64,000 nt of DNA from Undaria pinnatifida. Taxonomy: Eukaryota > Sar > Phaeophyceae > Laminariales > Alariaceae. Position 1 is the stretch's first letter. Each line of letters begins with the position of its first letter. Below, one piece after another: positions 26,001 through 38,000 of the stretch. The translations under genes were made by a program, and so were the position numbers. Below the pieces are notes generated by a model. The model ran no database searches and was not told where the DNA came from. It saw only the letters and a program-made list of their open reading frames with translations. The stretch spans positions 13,577,205 through 13,641,204 of the forward strand of contig JABAKD010000005.1 of assembly GCA_012845835.1 (NCBI GenBank), read 5' to 3'.

Positions 26001-29000
26001 CATTGGACATGAAAACGTTGCACGAATTCGACAGATCAGATCATCTTTCGTGATCTGTGTGATCTGTGTATTTCAGGGCAGACAAATCCTTGGTCTGTAT
26101 GATCGGCAGGCACATGCACATAAAACAGAAGCACCGTCCGTGGTTGTCACAGAGAAAATAACCAGGGCTTTTCATGGGTCATGACCCCAACCGCGGGTCG
26201 GGTCAAGGGGGTTTCCAAATCTCGCGGATTGGGTCGGGTCGGGTCCTTACGTTGTAAAATATCACGGGTCGGGCCTGGTCGGGTCGGGTCGGGTCAAGAC
26301 GTTTCAAAATCTCGCGAGTCGGGTCGGGTCGGGTCAAGAGGTTGTCACAATCTCGCAGGTCGGGTCGAGTCATGACCCGCGAGATACGGTCACTCACGGG
26401 TCAAGCCATCATGACCCGCGAGTTGTTTTCGGCTGACCCGCGGGTCGAACCGGCGGATCTGGCCTGCGGATTCGCCTTTTTTTTTCAAACTTATACATAG
26501 CTGCCTGTCGGAGGGTCCTTCTCGTGCCGGCGCCTTGCGGGTCCGAAAATGATACAACAAAACTTGCCGTTTCCTGCATGAAAGCCTCTCTCGTCCAGAT
26601 TCTCCGACCGTATGTTATCATACCGTCCAGAAACATCAATCAACGAGACAGCAACTTCTCGTACCAGGCATAAAGTATTACTACGCGAATCCCGGTGTCG
26701 GATGAAGCCTCAAGTATTATTCAGGTATATTGTCATCCATCCAAGTCCACTAAAACAAGCCAGGCCACACACTCTTGCTGCATTGCAGGGTGCAACAATA
26801 AAGACGAACAATGAATGGTAGTATAAAAACCCATGCACGACGTATACGTACTCATTGGATACCCGGTAAAAATCTTATCATACGATTGGTCCAGTACAAA
26901 ATGTGACCAAACGTAAAAAGGCAAGGGCAGTCGTCGCCGAAGCAGCAGCAGCACCGGCAGCAGCAAGCACCAGCAGCAGACTCCTGGTCCTCGCGGATCG
27001 CAACCTCTGCTGACAGATCCATCGCCCCAGTTGTGGGCTTGCTTGCTGCCGGAGGCGGCTCAGCTAGGCTGCTTGTCGGGGCCGGAGACTGCTAGATAGA
27101 TACAGTAAGTAGCTAGCTCGAGAATTATCATATCACTAGCACGAAATGTGACCAAACGTGAAAAAGCAGGAGCATTCAGTTGTCGTCGAAGCAGCAGCAG
27201 CACAGCTCAGCAGCAGAATGGCAGCAGCAAGCACCACCAGCAGCAGGCAACGCTTCCTCGCGGATCGAAGCCCCTGCTGACAGACCCACCGCCGCCCCAG
27301 TTTTGGGCTTGCTGCCGGGGCCGGAGACTGCATAGATAACTAGCTTTCTCGTCGGGTTGCTCGTCGAGTCAACCCGGTGGTCTAACGCTACGGGCGTGGC
27401 TAATTGCCCATGCGTGTGTTGCGGTCTCTTTCTCATTTTTCGCGCGCACACCATATAGTAGTGCTGCAAACAATGCCGGTAAAAAAACCAGAGAGCACGA
27501 CATCCTGGGAAAAGTACGAGGGACTAAGGACCAACCAACCGACCAATGTACATATCCAAATATGTTGTCATGCTTGACCCGTGACTTTTCGATTTTGACC
27601 CGTGAGATATGTCACGGGTCCAGTCGACCATGACCCGCATGAAACCCGCACCTCGCGGGTCACCCGGAGTGTGGCGGGTCGGGTCGGGTTGGGTCAGGAG
27701 GCTTTCAAAATCTCGCGGGCCGGGTCGGGTCGGGTCAGGAAGTTTTCAAAATCTCACGGGTCGGGTCGGGTCGGGTCAAAACGTTTTCAAAATCTCGCGG
27801 GTCAGTTCGGGTCGGGTCGGGTCACCAACCCGACCCGACCCGGCTCGCGAGGTTTAGCCCGACCCGTGAAAAGCTATCCACAACACGTGCCATGGACCTC
27901 GGCCGGGATCCAGACGTGCGTCGAGATGTACCGGCGCCCCCCCTGCGTGGCCCGCAGCCTTAAAGCTCGAGGAAGGACCCTCGGCCGCGGGTGGAAGCAA
28001 TGCAAATCCGCCATAAAGATTTGTGCACTTTCGCACGTACTATGAGGGCATCGGCGTGCGTACTCTGACTTCTACGTGCTTTTTCAACTGCCTAGTTGGT
28101 GAGAATATACAGGGGATTGGGAAAGCATGTCCCTTGATTGGTCCTGTCCCTCCACAGCGACATCTACTCTATAGTGTAACGAACAGCATACGTCTACTCG
28201 ATTCATGTTGCAATTGTTTGCTTTTTTTTTACAATAGCATACGTTTACAATGTGCCGGGTGTGGTCGATCGCATGTCCATTCACGCCTCGGAGCACCATG
28301 CTAGGCATCTGCCGAGCCTATCGTCTGGGACTGCTGTTTCTGCCAAACGTGTCGAGTTTTAACCCTTCAACTCGTATTAAAACGAATAGGATAGGTCTGA
28401 TCACGCCTGAAACTGATTGCGTGGATGATACGTGCAACTACAGAACGTGTACCTTCTAGGACTGTTTCAGCCGAACTTATCGAGTTTTAAACTTATACGC
28501 AGTATATATGATTTGTAGCAAATACGACGAGTCTGTTCTCATTAAAACGGTTTGTTTTCTACTACCAGGTACCGGGTGTGGTCGAGCACGTGTCCGTTCA
28601 CGTCTCGGTGCACCATGATGACCATCGTCGGAGCGTTTGTTCTGAGCCTTTTTTTGCCAAACTTGACAATGGCCCTCAACAGCAGCCTCTTCTTTACCAT
28701 CGGAAAGCTTGAAGGTCGGTCCAACAACTAGCAAGCTAGGTAGAGCTGTGTTATAGCTGTAGATCTTGAGCTGTAAAGCCGTGGAGCTGTAGCAGAGCTG
28801 TTGGAGTAGGTGTAGAGCTGCAACTCTAGAACTGTAGTAGCAGAGCTCTACGACCCGCTGTAGAGGTGTAGAGCTCTGCGACTAATGGCAGAGGTGTACG
28901 ACTTTAGTACGTGTAGAGCTGTAACTGTAGAGGTGTGCGAGTAGCTGTGGAACTGTATATCTGTAGAGCTGTAGCAGTAAAGCGGCTCAAGTAGCTGCAG

Positions 29001-32000
29001 AGCTGTACGAGTATGTAGGCTGAGCTGTAGAACTCTACGAGTAGCGGCAGAGCTGTAGGTGTTGATTTGTTGAGCTGTGCGAGTTGCTGTGGAGCTGTAG
29101 CTGTAGAGCTGTAATTGTACACGTGTTTTATGCGAGGTACCAGGTATATTTGATACTGTAGACACGTTCATTATTTTCATTATTTTTATCTCTCCCGTCT
29201 TGTCCTATCTGTCCTGTCCTGTCCTGTCCTGTCCTGTCCTGTCCTGTCCTGTCCTGTCCTGTCCTGTCCTGTCCTGTCTTGTGCTGTCCTGTTCTGTTCT
29301 GGCCTGTCCTGTGCTGTCCTGTTGCGCGATGCTGTGGTGTTCGCGTATATGTAAAGTTTACCGTGTGGCGACGACTGTGTTCTGCAGTGGATCGGTACTG
29401 ACGGTAATCTTCGGGCTGATGTCCTTCAATTCACTGGGGCCAAAGCTGGAGCGTTCCTATGGTGAGTCATGCCGTGTACGCTGAGCTGTCCTTGCTCTCT
29501 GGACACGCGGATCTTTGAGGGGGTAGGCTGTTCACGTTTACGGGATAGGAAAACCTCCCTGTTTGGATCAAGGCACGGGCGTAGGCTCAACCCCTAACCC
29601 CACCCCTGCCCCCAACCTGGAGCCCAAAGGGGCCGAAACTGGCCAGAAACGAGATAACGCCGCTTTCGCATCTAGCCATAAAGATCCGAGAAAGTTATGA
29701 AGTGCATACCACGGTCCGAACAGTGGACTACGCCTACCGAATTGTCAAGATTCTTTTTTGCCTAAATATCCGCACGACCAGATATTAAGGCCTATTGGAG
29801 CTGTACGCTCGTACCTCGGGTGATAGCCATCACCATTCTCGTGCTCATGACTATCATACTTATCATTTTCGCGCAGATCCCGCCCGCCAGCTCACGTGTC
29901 CGCCAGAGAGGATCTCATGCTTATGCAACCGGGATCTCACGATCTATAAATCGAGCAGATAATGTGTTCAAGCTATTTTTCTGTCGCGAAGTATCTAGGT
30001 TTTGAAATGGGAATCTGATCTGTCCGATCTGTGAACGACCAACCTACAAGGTACCGCCCCGGCTGATGTTGCTCGTGTTGCTCCATGCTCCATGTTGTTT
30101 TGGTTGGTGGGTTTCGTATGTCGTTGGATCTCCAATTCTGCCGTTCTACCGTTCGATCCCCGATGCTGCCCTTGGACCTCCAATGTTGATCTCCGATGCT
30201 TCCCATTGATGTGCAATCTTGCCGTTCGATCTCCGATACCGCCTTTGGATCTCCGATGCTGCCTTTGGGTCTCCGATACTGCCCTTGGGTCTCCGATATT
30301 GCCCTTGAATCTCCGATGCTGCCTTTGAATCTCCGACGCGATCTCCGATTATGCCGTTGGATTTCCGATGTCTGCCTTGGATCTTCGATGCCGCCCTTGC
30401 ATCTGCCATGGGATATCCGATGCTACCTTTCGATCTCCGATGCTACCTTTCGATCTCCGATGCTTCCCTTGGATCGCCGAATCTGATCTCCGATGCGGCC
30501 GATCGATCTCCAATGCTTTCTTCGATATCCGATGCTGCCGTTTGATTTCCGATGCTGCCCTTGCGTCTACGATGGGATATCCGATTATAATCGTTTCATA
30601 ATGTGATCTCCGATGCGTCTTTTCGGTCTCCGACGGCCTTGGATCTCCGATGCTTATCTTCGATCTCCGATGCGACTGTTCGATCTCCGATACGGCCGCC
30701 GTTGGATCTACGATGGGATATCCGATGCTGCCGTTTGGATCTATGATGCTGCCGTTGGATCGCCGATACTGGCCTTGGATCTTCGAAGGCTCGACGGGAC
30801 TGTTGGCTCTGATGGGCACACTCACGGTGCTCACGAACGTGCTGTTCCTCGTCGTGTGCTTCGTGCTCTTCGTGCTGGGAGAGGTGTGTGTGTGGGGACG
30901 GGGTAGGCCGCCTGCATGACGATGCTGTGCGGTTTTTATACAGCAGGACGGTGTCGATGAATAAATATTTTCGTGCTGGGAGAGGTGGGTGGGGTGGGGT
31001 AGAGAGCGTGCATGGCAGCGCTGTGCGGCACGGTGCAGCATTGTGGTATCGATACCCTAATGTAACAGGACTGCTGGTCGTTGTTTGTGTTGTCCTGTGC
31101 TGACTGGTATGTTGGAACGTTGCCGGCCGCTTGTTGGTAGGGGAAAGACTATTCAACTGAAGTCCTTTTACGACTGGACACCCTTTTGGGGGATAAATAT
31201 AGGTGGGAGCTGGAGTTGTTGCTTTTTTGCAGTAAAATATCGTAGCCAACTTTTTTTTTCGCGGCCATTTTACTCACCCATCACCATGTAAAGGGTCTAC
31301 CTCCAAAGCCGAGATTAGCCAGGGGTCGGCTGCTGCGGGTGTTATATCCGCAGGGTCCAAGGCAGGCTGCCGTGTTTAGCGTTGTCGCGTGCGACAGTAG
31401 TTCGCCTTTGAATGTTTTGCGCTGTCTTGTGCTGATTGGTGCGCTCGGGCGCCGTCTGCTGCTGATTGGCCAGGAAATGGCCTACTTTGTCTCCTCGGGC
31501 GGGATTTGGAACCTCATCATCTCTCTCACGGCAATTGAGTGCATGGCTACGCCGCACACCCCCAGGAGGTGAGACGGTGTGGTGTGGTTAGGTTCGGTAT
31601 GGTATGTCACGTACCATGTAGGGTATGCGTGGTGTGGTGTGGTGTGGTGTGGTGTGGTGTGGTGTGGTGTGGTGTGGTGTGGTGTGGTGTGGTGTGGTGT
31701 GGTGTGGTGTGGTGTGGTGTGGTGTGGTGTGGTGTGATGTGGTGTGGTGTGGTGTGGTGTGGTTGAGGTGTGGTATGGTGTGGTGTGGTGTGGTTGTGGT
31801 GTGGTGTGGTGTGGTGTGGTGTGGTGTGGTGTGGTGTGGTGTGGTGTGGTGTGGTGTGGTGTGGTGGTGGTGTGGTGTGGTGTGGTGTGGTGTGGAGTGG
31901 TTGTGGTTGTGGTGTGGTGTGGTGTGGTTAAGGTGTGGTGTGGTGGTGGTGTGGTGTGGTGTGGTGTGGTTGAGGTGTTGTGTCGTGTGGTAGTGGTGTG

Positions 32001-35000
32001 GTTGAGGTGTTGTGTGGTGTGGTAGTGGTGTGGTGTGATGTGGTGTGGTTGAGGTGTTGTGTGGTGTGGTAGTGGTGTGGTTGAGATGTTGTGTGGTGTG
32101 GTAGTGGTGTGGTGTGTAGTGAGGTTTGGTGTGGTGGGGTCGAGCCAGCGATACTAGCCGTCAAACACACCGCCCTGTGTGCAGGTTCTCCAACCTCCCG
32201 TTCGACATACCCGTCATGTACTACCTATACAGCATACCGAAAACGAGTGGTTTTAGCCGGTACCGTACACGGTTGTTCTGGTCATGCTCGGGTACGTACC
32301 CAGGTACCCCCAAGAGTAAATACATTAGTGGGACCTCTATAGTGCCGGTATGTGCCAGTCGGTAACGACGGCACTATAACGGCAACCAGCACTACTCCGC
32401 ACACTGCTACTACTGGTTGTTGCCCATCTGTGCCAAGCGATTTCACAGGCACTATAGAGGGCAACCAGCACTATGCAAGGACCTGTACTGTGCTTGGAAG
32501 TAGAGCTTACTAAACTCACCGGCGCAACACCATCCGACGCCTTTTCAGGTTCTTCATCCTCCCGTTCGACATCCCCGGGAAGTACTACCCCCTATTCCTG
32601 GCGCTCCTCTTTGGCCTCATGAGGGGAATCTGGAGGGATCTCTTCTGCGCTGTTTCAGTGGGCTACGCTTATGCTAATGTAAGTCTGCGTCGCCGGCGTG
32701 CTCGGGTGCTTACTGCAGCAGGGCTGTGAGGTAGATTACGGTATATCTTGCGGACAAGTTAATTTTGTTGGCTAGGTATAGATATATAGTCGGTTAGTTG
32801 CATGCGGTCAGGGTCGTCAGTGTTCGGGTTACCATTAGCATGTCTCCGACACAGTTATTGGTTTGGCTTGTTGGCTAGATATGTGACAGTCAGTTTCGTG
32901 CTGTAGTTTGCAGCGTTGTGCGTCTTGTCATCTCCCGGGCGCGTTGGTGGCTCAACTATTAATTGTGGTGTTTATATCGTGGGTACAGTACTCGGTTCAA
33001 GAGCGTCCAGGATAAGACCGCTCGGGACTTGAGAGCGGTTTAATCGGCATCTGCACCCATACTAACAGCAATATATTTCTTACCACAGATAAGAGCAAGG
33101 TGCAGCTAAGAGCGCCTGTTTCGGCTTGTCACGGGATGCTCTTTAATCGAGGAACCAACTGTAGATGCGTACTAAGTTCAATGTACGCCCTTCACACTAA
33201 CAACTAGCCGTGGAGTCGAGCCAGCGCACAAGCTCTTGTGCGTGCAGTAGCCCTTGGGGAGGTGATTGCCCTGAACGTTGTATGTAGCACGGAGTCATTC
33301 CAATTCCTGCGTTTAGTTTGTCTGCCAACTCGCGCTTTCGCTCTTTCGATGCGGTACCTGGTATTGTGCGTATGTTTTTTTTCTTCGAATGGGAGGCTTG
33401 ACCTCTTTTTGTAACCGCGAACTTGTCAAGTACCTGGTATGTATGAAGTGTCGGCGGGGTGGAGGTGCTGGCGGTGGCGTTGGAAGCTTCGACGACGGCG
33501 TTGTGGTATAGCGTTCAATAGTCAGCCCCAAGTATGATACGAAATCTGGATTACAATCGGGTGACGTTATGAGCAGCACCTGTTGCTGGGAAAAAAATGA
33601 ACGGCAGCAGCTGATGAAACATTTGCAGACTATCGCCTAAAAAGAACGAAAGGCCCAACAGCAAGCCCGCCAGCAGGCGTTCAAACCATGAAAGGGCCAA
33701 CAGCCGGCACGGAAACCTTTCCGACCAGCAGCATCGAATCGCTAGTTTCATGTAAAGTTGTTGAATTACTAGGCACAGTAGAGCGAAGGGAATTCTTGAG
33801 TTACGACAATGCGAGACACTATACCTAGCGGCTCCTTTCCAGCCCCGCGTCCGCGGATGTCCATGTCCCGTGTCCTACCTGGTGATCTCCCTACGATATG
33901 AATGACTATGATGACCTTCGAGCTCTAACCGTTATTGAACGCACGCACAACAACGCCCAAACGACAGCGAAAACATTAGGTTGGGTTGGGTTGGGTTGGG
34001 TTGGGTTGGGTTGGGTTGGAGTTGGTGTTGGTGTTGGGGTTAGGTTGGGGTTGATGTTGGGGTTGGGTTGACGACACTTACAAATACCCACTAGCGCGAG
34101 TTTCTAGCTAGAGCTATACTATTAATAGTAGTTATCTTTATCTTGGTAGATTTCAGACAAGTGGGCTAATGTGAAAACAGCCTCCCCATTGTCATCATGT
34201 CGTTATTTATATATTTGCACACGCGCTTGTAAGCAACCATGTTTCATGTTGTTTTCCCCACCCTGGACGGCGTTTTTTTTTTCGGTTACGGCAGGGGCGG
34301 TTGGACAGGCTGAAGCCGTCGAGGTCGAGGGTGGCCGACTGGGAGTCCGGGTGCCTGTCGAACTTCATCCAGAGACCGGTGAGCTAGTTGGCTGATTGTA
34401 CGTCGCCGACCAGTAATTTGTTGGCTAGGTATTACAATTGTGTTGAGAGTTGTTTTTTAATTCGGGCGAGCAGTAGGGCTGTGAGTTGGCCTTCTGTAGT
34501 ATAATGAATACTAGTAGTAGAGGTAAGAGTGAGTCGTACATGCATTTGTGTATATTTGCAGGGCTCTTCACGGGTCATGACCCGACCCGCGGGTCGGGTC
34601 AAGGGGGTTTCAAAATCTCGCGGGTCGGGTCGGGTCGGGTCAACAGGTTTCAAAATCTCGCGGGTCGGGTCGGGTCGGGTCAAGAGGTTTTCAAAATCTC
34701 GCGGGTCGGGTCGGGTCATGACCCGCGAGACAGGGGTCACTCGCGGGTCAAGCCATCATGACCCGTGAGTTGTTTTCGGCTGACCCGCGGGTCTAACGCG
34801 CGGATCTGGCCAGCGGATCCGCCATTTTCAAACTTATTACAGCTGAGGGCCATTGCCGTGCAGGCGCCCCGCGGGTCCGACCCGCGGATCCGTAAATATA
34901 ATGCAAAACTTTCCGCTTCCTGTCTCTCTCGTGACGATGCTCCGATCATATGTCATCACAGCGTGCAGAACACTCACCAGACAGTACCCCTAGCTACTCG

Positions 35001-38000
35001 TACCAAGGCATACAGCAGTGTGACGCGAATGCCGTGCCGGCTGAAGCCGTAACAACAGCAGTAATATTACGGTCATATCAGTACGAAATGTGACCAAACG
35101 TAAAAAGGCAAGGAAGGGCAGTCGTCGTCGAAGCAGCAGCAGCAGCAGCACTGGCAGCAGCAAGCACCAGCAGCAGACCCCGGATTCTCGCGGATCGCAG
35201 CCCCTGCTGACAGACCCACCGCCCCAGTTGTGGGCTTGCTGCCGGAGGCTGCTCAGCTAGGCTGCTTGCCGGGGCTGGAGACTGCATAAATTATAGATAC
35301 AGCAGCAGCAGTAGCTAGCTCGAGAATTATCATACCAGTACGAAATTTGACTAAACGTAAAAAGCAAGGAGCGCAGTCGTCGTCGAAGCAGCAGCAGCAG
35401 CAGCAGCACAGCAGCAGCAGCACAGCAGCAGCAGCACCTTGTCAGCAGCAAGCACCAGCAGCAGACAACGCATCCTTGCGGATCGCAGCCCCTTCCTGCT
35501 GACAGATCCACCGCCCCAGTTGTGGCCTTGCTGCCGGAGGCGGCTCAGCTAGGCTGCTTGCCGGGGCCGCAGACTGCACTTATAACTAACTCGCTCGTCG
35601 GGTCGCTCGTCAGGTCGACCCGGTGGTCTAGCGGTACGGGCATGCCCATGCGTGGGTTGCGGTTTCTTTCCCATTTTTTGCGCGCAAACCACTTGGCATA
35701 ATCAGCTGCAAACAATGCCGGTAAAAAAGCCAGAGAACACGACATACAGGGAAAAGTACGACGGGCCAAGGACCAACCAACCGACCGAGGTATGCATGCT
35801 TTGACCCGTGACTTTTCGACTTGGACCCGTGAGAAATGTCACGGGTCCAGCCGACCTGACCCGCATGAAACCCGCATCTCGCGGGTCACCCGCATTGTGG
35901 CGGGTCGGGTCGGGTCGGGTAGGGAGGATTTCGAAATCTCGCGGGTCGGGTCGGGTCGGGTCGGGTCAGGAGCTTTTCAAAATCTCGGGGGTGGGTTGGG
36001 GTCGGGTCGGGTCAAGACGTCTCGAAATTATCACGGGTCGGGTCGGGTCGGGTCTGGTCGGGTCAAGACGTCTCGAAATTCTCACGGGTCGGGTCGGGTC
36101 GGGTCTGGTCGGGTCAAGACGTCTCGAAATTCTCGCGGGTCGGGTCGGGTCGGGTCGGGTCGGGTCAAGATGTCTCGAAATTCTCACGGGTCGGGTCGGG
36201 TCAGCTGACCCGACCCGACCCGACCCGACCCGACCCGACCCGACCCGACCCGACCCGACCCGACCCGACCCGACCCGCGAGATTTGACCCGACCCGTGAA
36301 AAACCCTGTAAAGTTGAATAACACGAAACACAAACAAAAGAAGTCACGCCATACGGCCACCACAACCACAACCACAACAGCCGGGCGACCGCGGCCAACC
36401 CGAGACGGCGTGCAACAAAACAAGCCCTGCGAGCGAGCGTAAGCTAGTTCGCTCACGTAGACCTCGAGTTTGTGAAAATACGGGCACGTACTGCCTTCGC
36501 AATCAGTGATCTAGCCGCCGCCGGCAGACAGCGTAACAAGGCAGACAGATAAACAGACAATTTTCATCCTCGTAAAGAAAGCATGTACGCGCCCGTCTAT
36601 GCTTTTTTTTTTTTGCCTTGAGGCTTTTTTGCCTTGCAAGGAACAAAAACGGCTTTTGGTCGCTTCGCTTCCTCGTTCATACCTCGTTCTGCTTCAGTTG
36701 TATCGTGAATCGGCGATTAGTTGCTTGTCGGCTACTAACCGTTTTCGTACTTGCTTGCCTCACACAGCTTCTTGCGTTGCACTTCGAAGACACGTCCTAC
36801 CCGAGCAGCTCGGATGGCTTCATGTGGCCGATCGCCATGCTGTAATCGGCAGTTTTTTTCGTCAATTTGCGTGAATTGCCGAAGGGGTTAATGTGTTAAT
36901 AGGTCAATAGGTTGATATGTCGTACGGTTGTATTACGACAGCTTTTGGATTTTTGTAGTGCTCTAATGGTTTTATTAGCATGTTACGTGTGCTGCCCACA
37001 ACAATAGCGGCAGTCGGGATGGTTTCATAAGAAAAAGTAAAGCTTGAGCTCACCACACTTTCACAAATTTTCATGCATATCGTTTTGCCAATTTAACTCC
37101 TCCATTGTATTCGCAAAATTAGGTGTATCACACAGCTTGCAAAGATGAGTATCGACACTAAATTTATCGAACTCACAGCGGACGTGTTTGAAAGTTTTTT
37201 TTTCCCAAAATACCTGGTACGTTGCGGTTGGTTGCGTCCGGTAATTTGCGGAATTTTGCGTCTTTGTGTCTGACTGCCGCGTTTTTGGCTGGCCTTTTGC
37301 TCGTCGTTGATAGTGTTGAGGTTTCGTTTTGGTGGGTGGCTTTATTAGCCACGGTGACCCGTCGGTAGTGACAGCTCGCGCTGACGCTCGTTGCCACGGA
37401 TACCGAAGGACACACACGCCAGCTAGCGCTGGATTGCGAACGGAATTTTTCAATTTCATGTGACACGCGCATGACATGATGTTTGACAGTACGTGGACGT
37501 GTGGTGAGATTAATATTTTTGTTGTTGGAGGATGAAAAAAAAACGTTTGATTTACTTGGCCAAAAAGTTTTTTTCTGTATCGATGGGCCAATGGATACGA
37601 CTTGGACCGTCGCCCCTCCGTTGCTATTTCGCATCTCGCCCCCCCAAATAAAGCTGATTTTTCACCTCTCTAGTTTTCGACGAGCTCAAAAAAAATGGTA
37701 GCATGCTCGTTCTTGCCTCCCGTTTTTTTCTAGGGCTGTGAATGGGCGTTGTTTGCCGATGTTCTAACACATGGTTTTGACGGCGCAGCCGATATCCGTC
37801 TCCCCCTGAACAGGAACTGTTTTTTCTACCTCTCTAGTTTTATTCACCCGCCGTGACTATGATTTCGCACCCTCTCAGAAATAGCGATGCATCCTCCGCG
37901 TCTCTAACGAAGGATTATCAGGTACAACGTTAGAACTGTTTGGAGCGTTAGTACTGTTTGTGTGATTTGTCTCGCGGCCGTATCCTGTCTTGTCCTTTCT

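Larger units (their letters stand above)
23026..28568 (+). other. UBAC2-like introns around a missing exon
   Basis: Should contain an exon for the first membrane segment, which was not found. Seen: CTATAGTGCC hairpin elements (24158-24250, 24868-25030, 25316-25402), two tandem units of about 300-375 bp (25010-25680) with coding-like but frame-broken copies, and a (GGGTC)n element (26163-27875). Confidence 0.5.

Noticed and set aside
26040..26110. FVICVICVFQGRQILGL as the missing first membrane segment of the UBAC2-like gene
   Set aside because: It comes from GATCTGTGTGATCTGTG repeats and lacks matching splice phase.
31539..32025. Plus-strand frames rich in WCGVV that look like a membrane protein
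   Set aside because: Products of the (GTGGT)n microsatellite.
35792..36456. Frames with RVGSGRVGSG on both strands, like a glycine-rich protein
   Set aside because: Translation of (GGGTC)n arms; no start context or splice structure.
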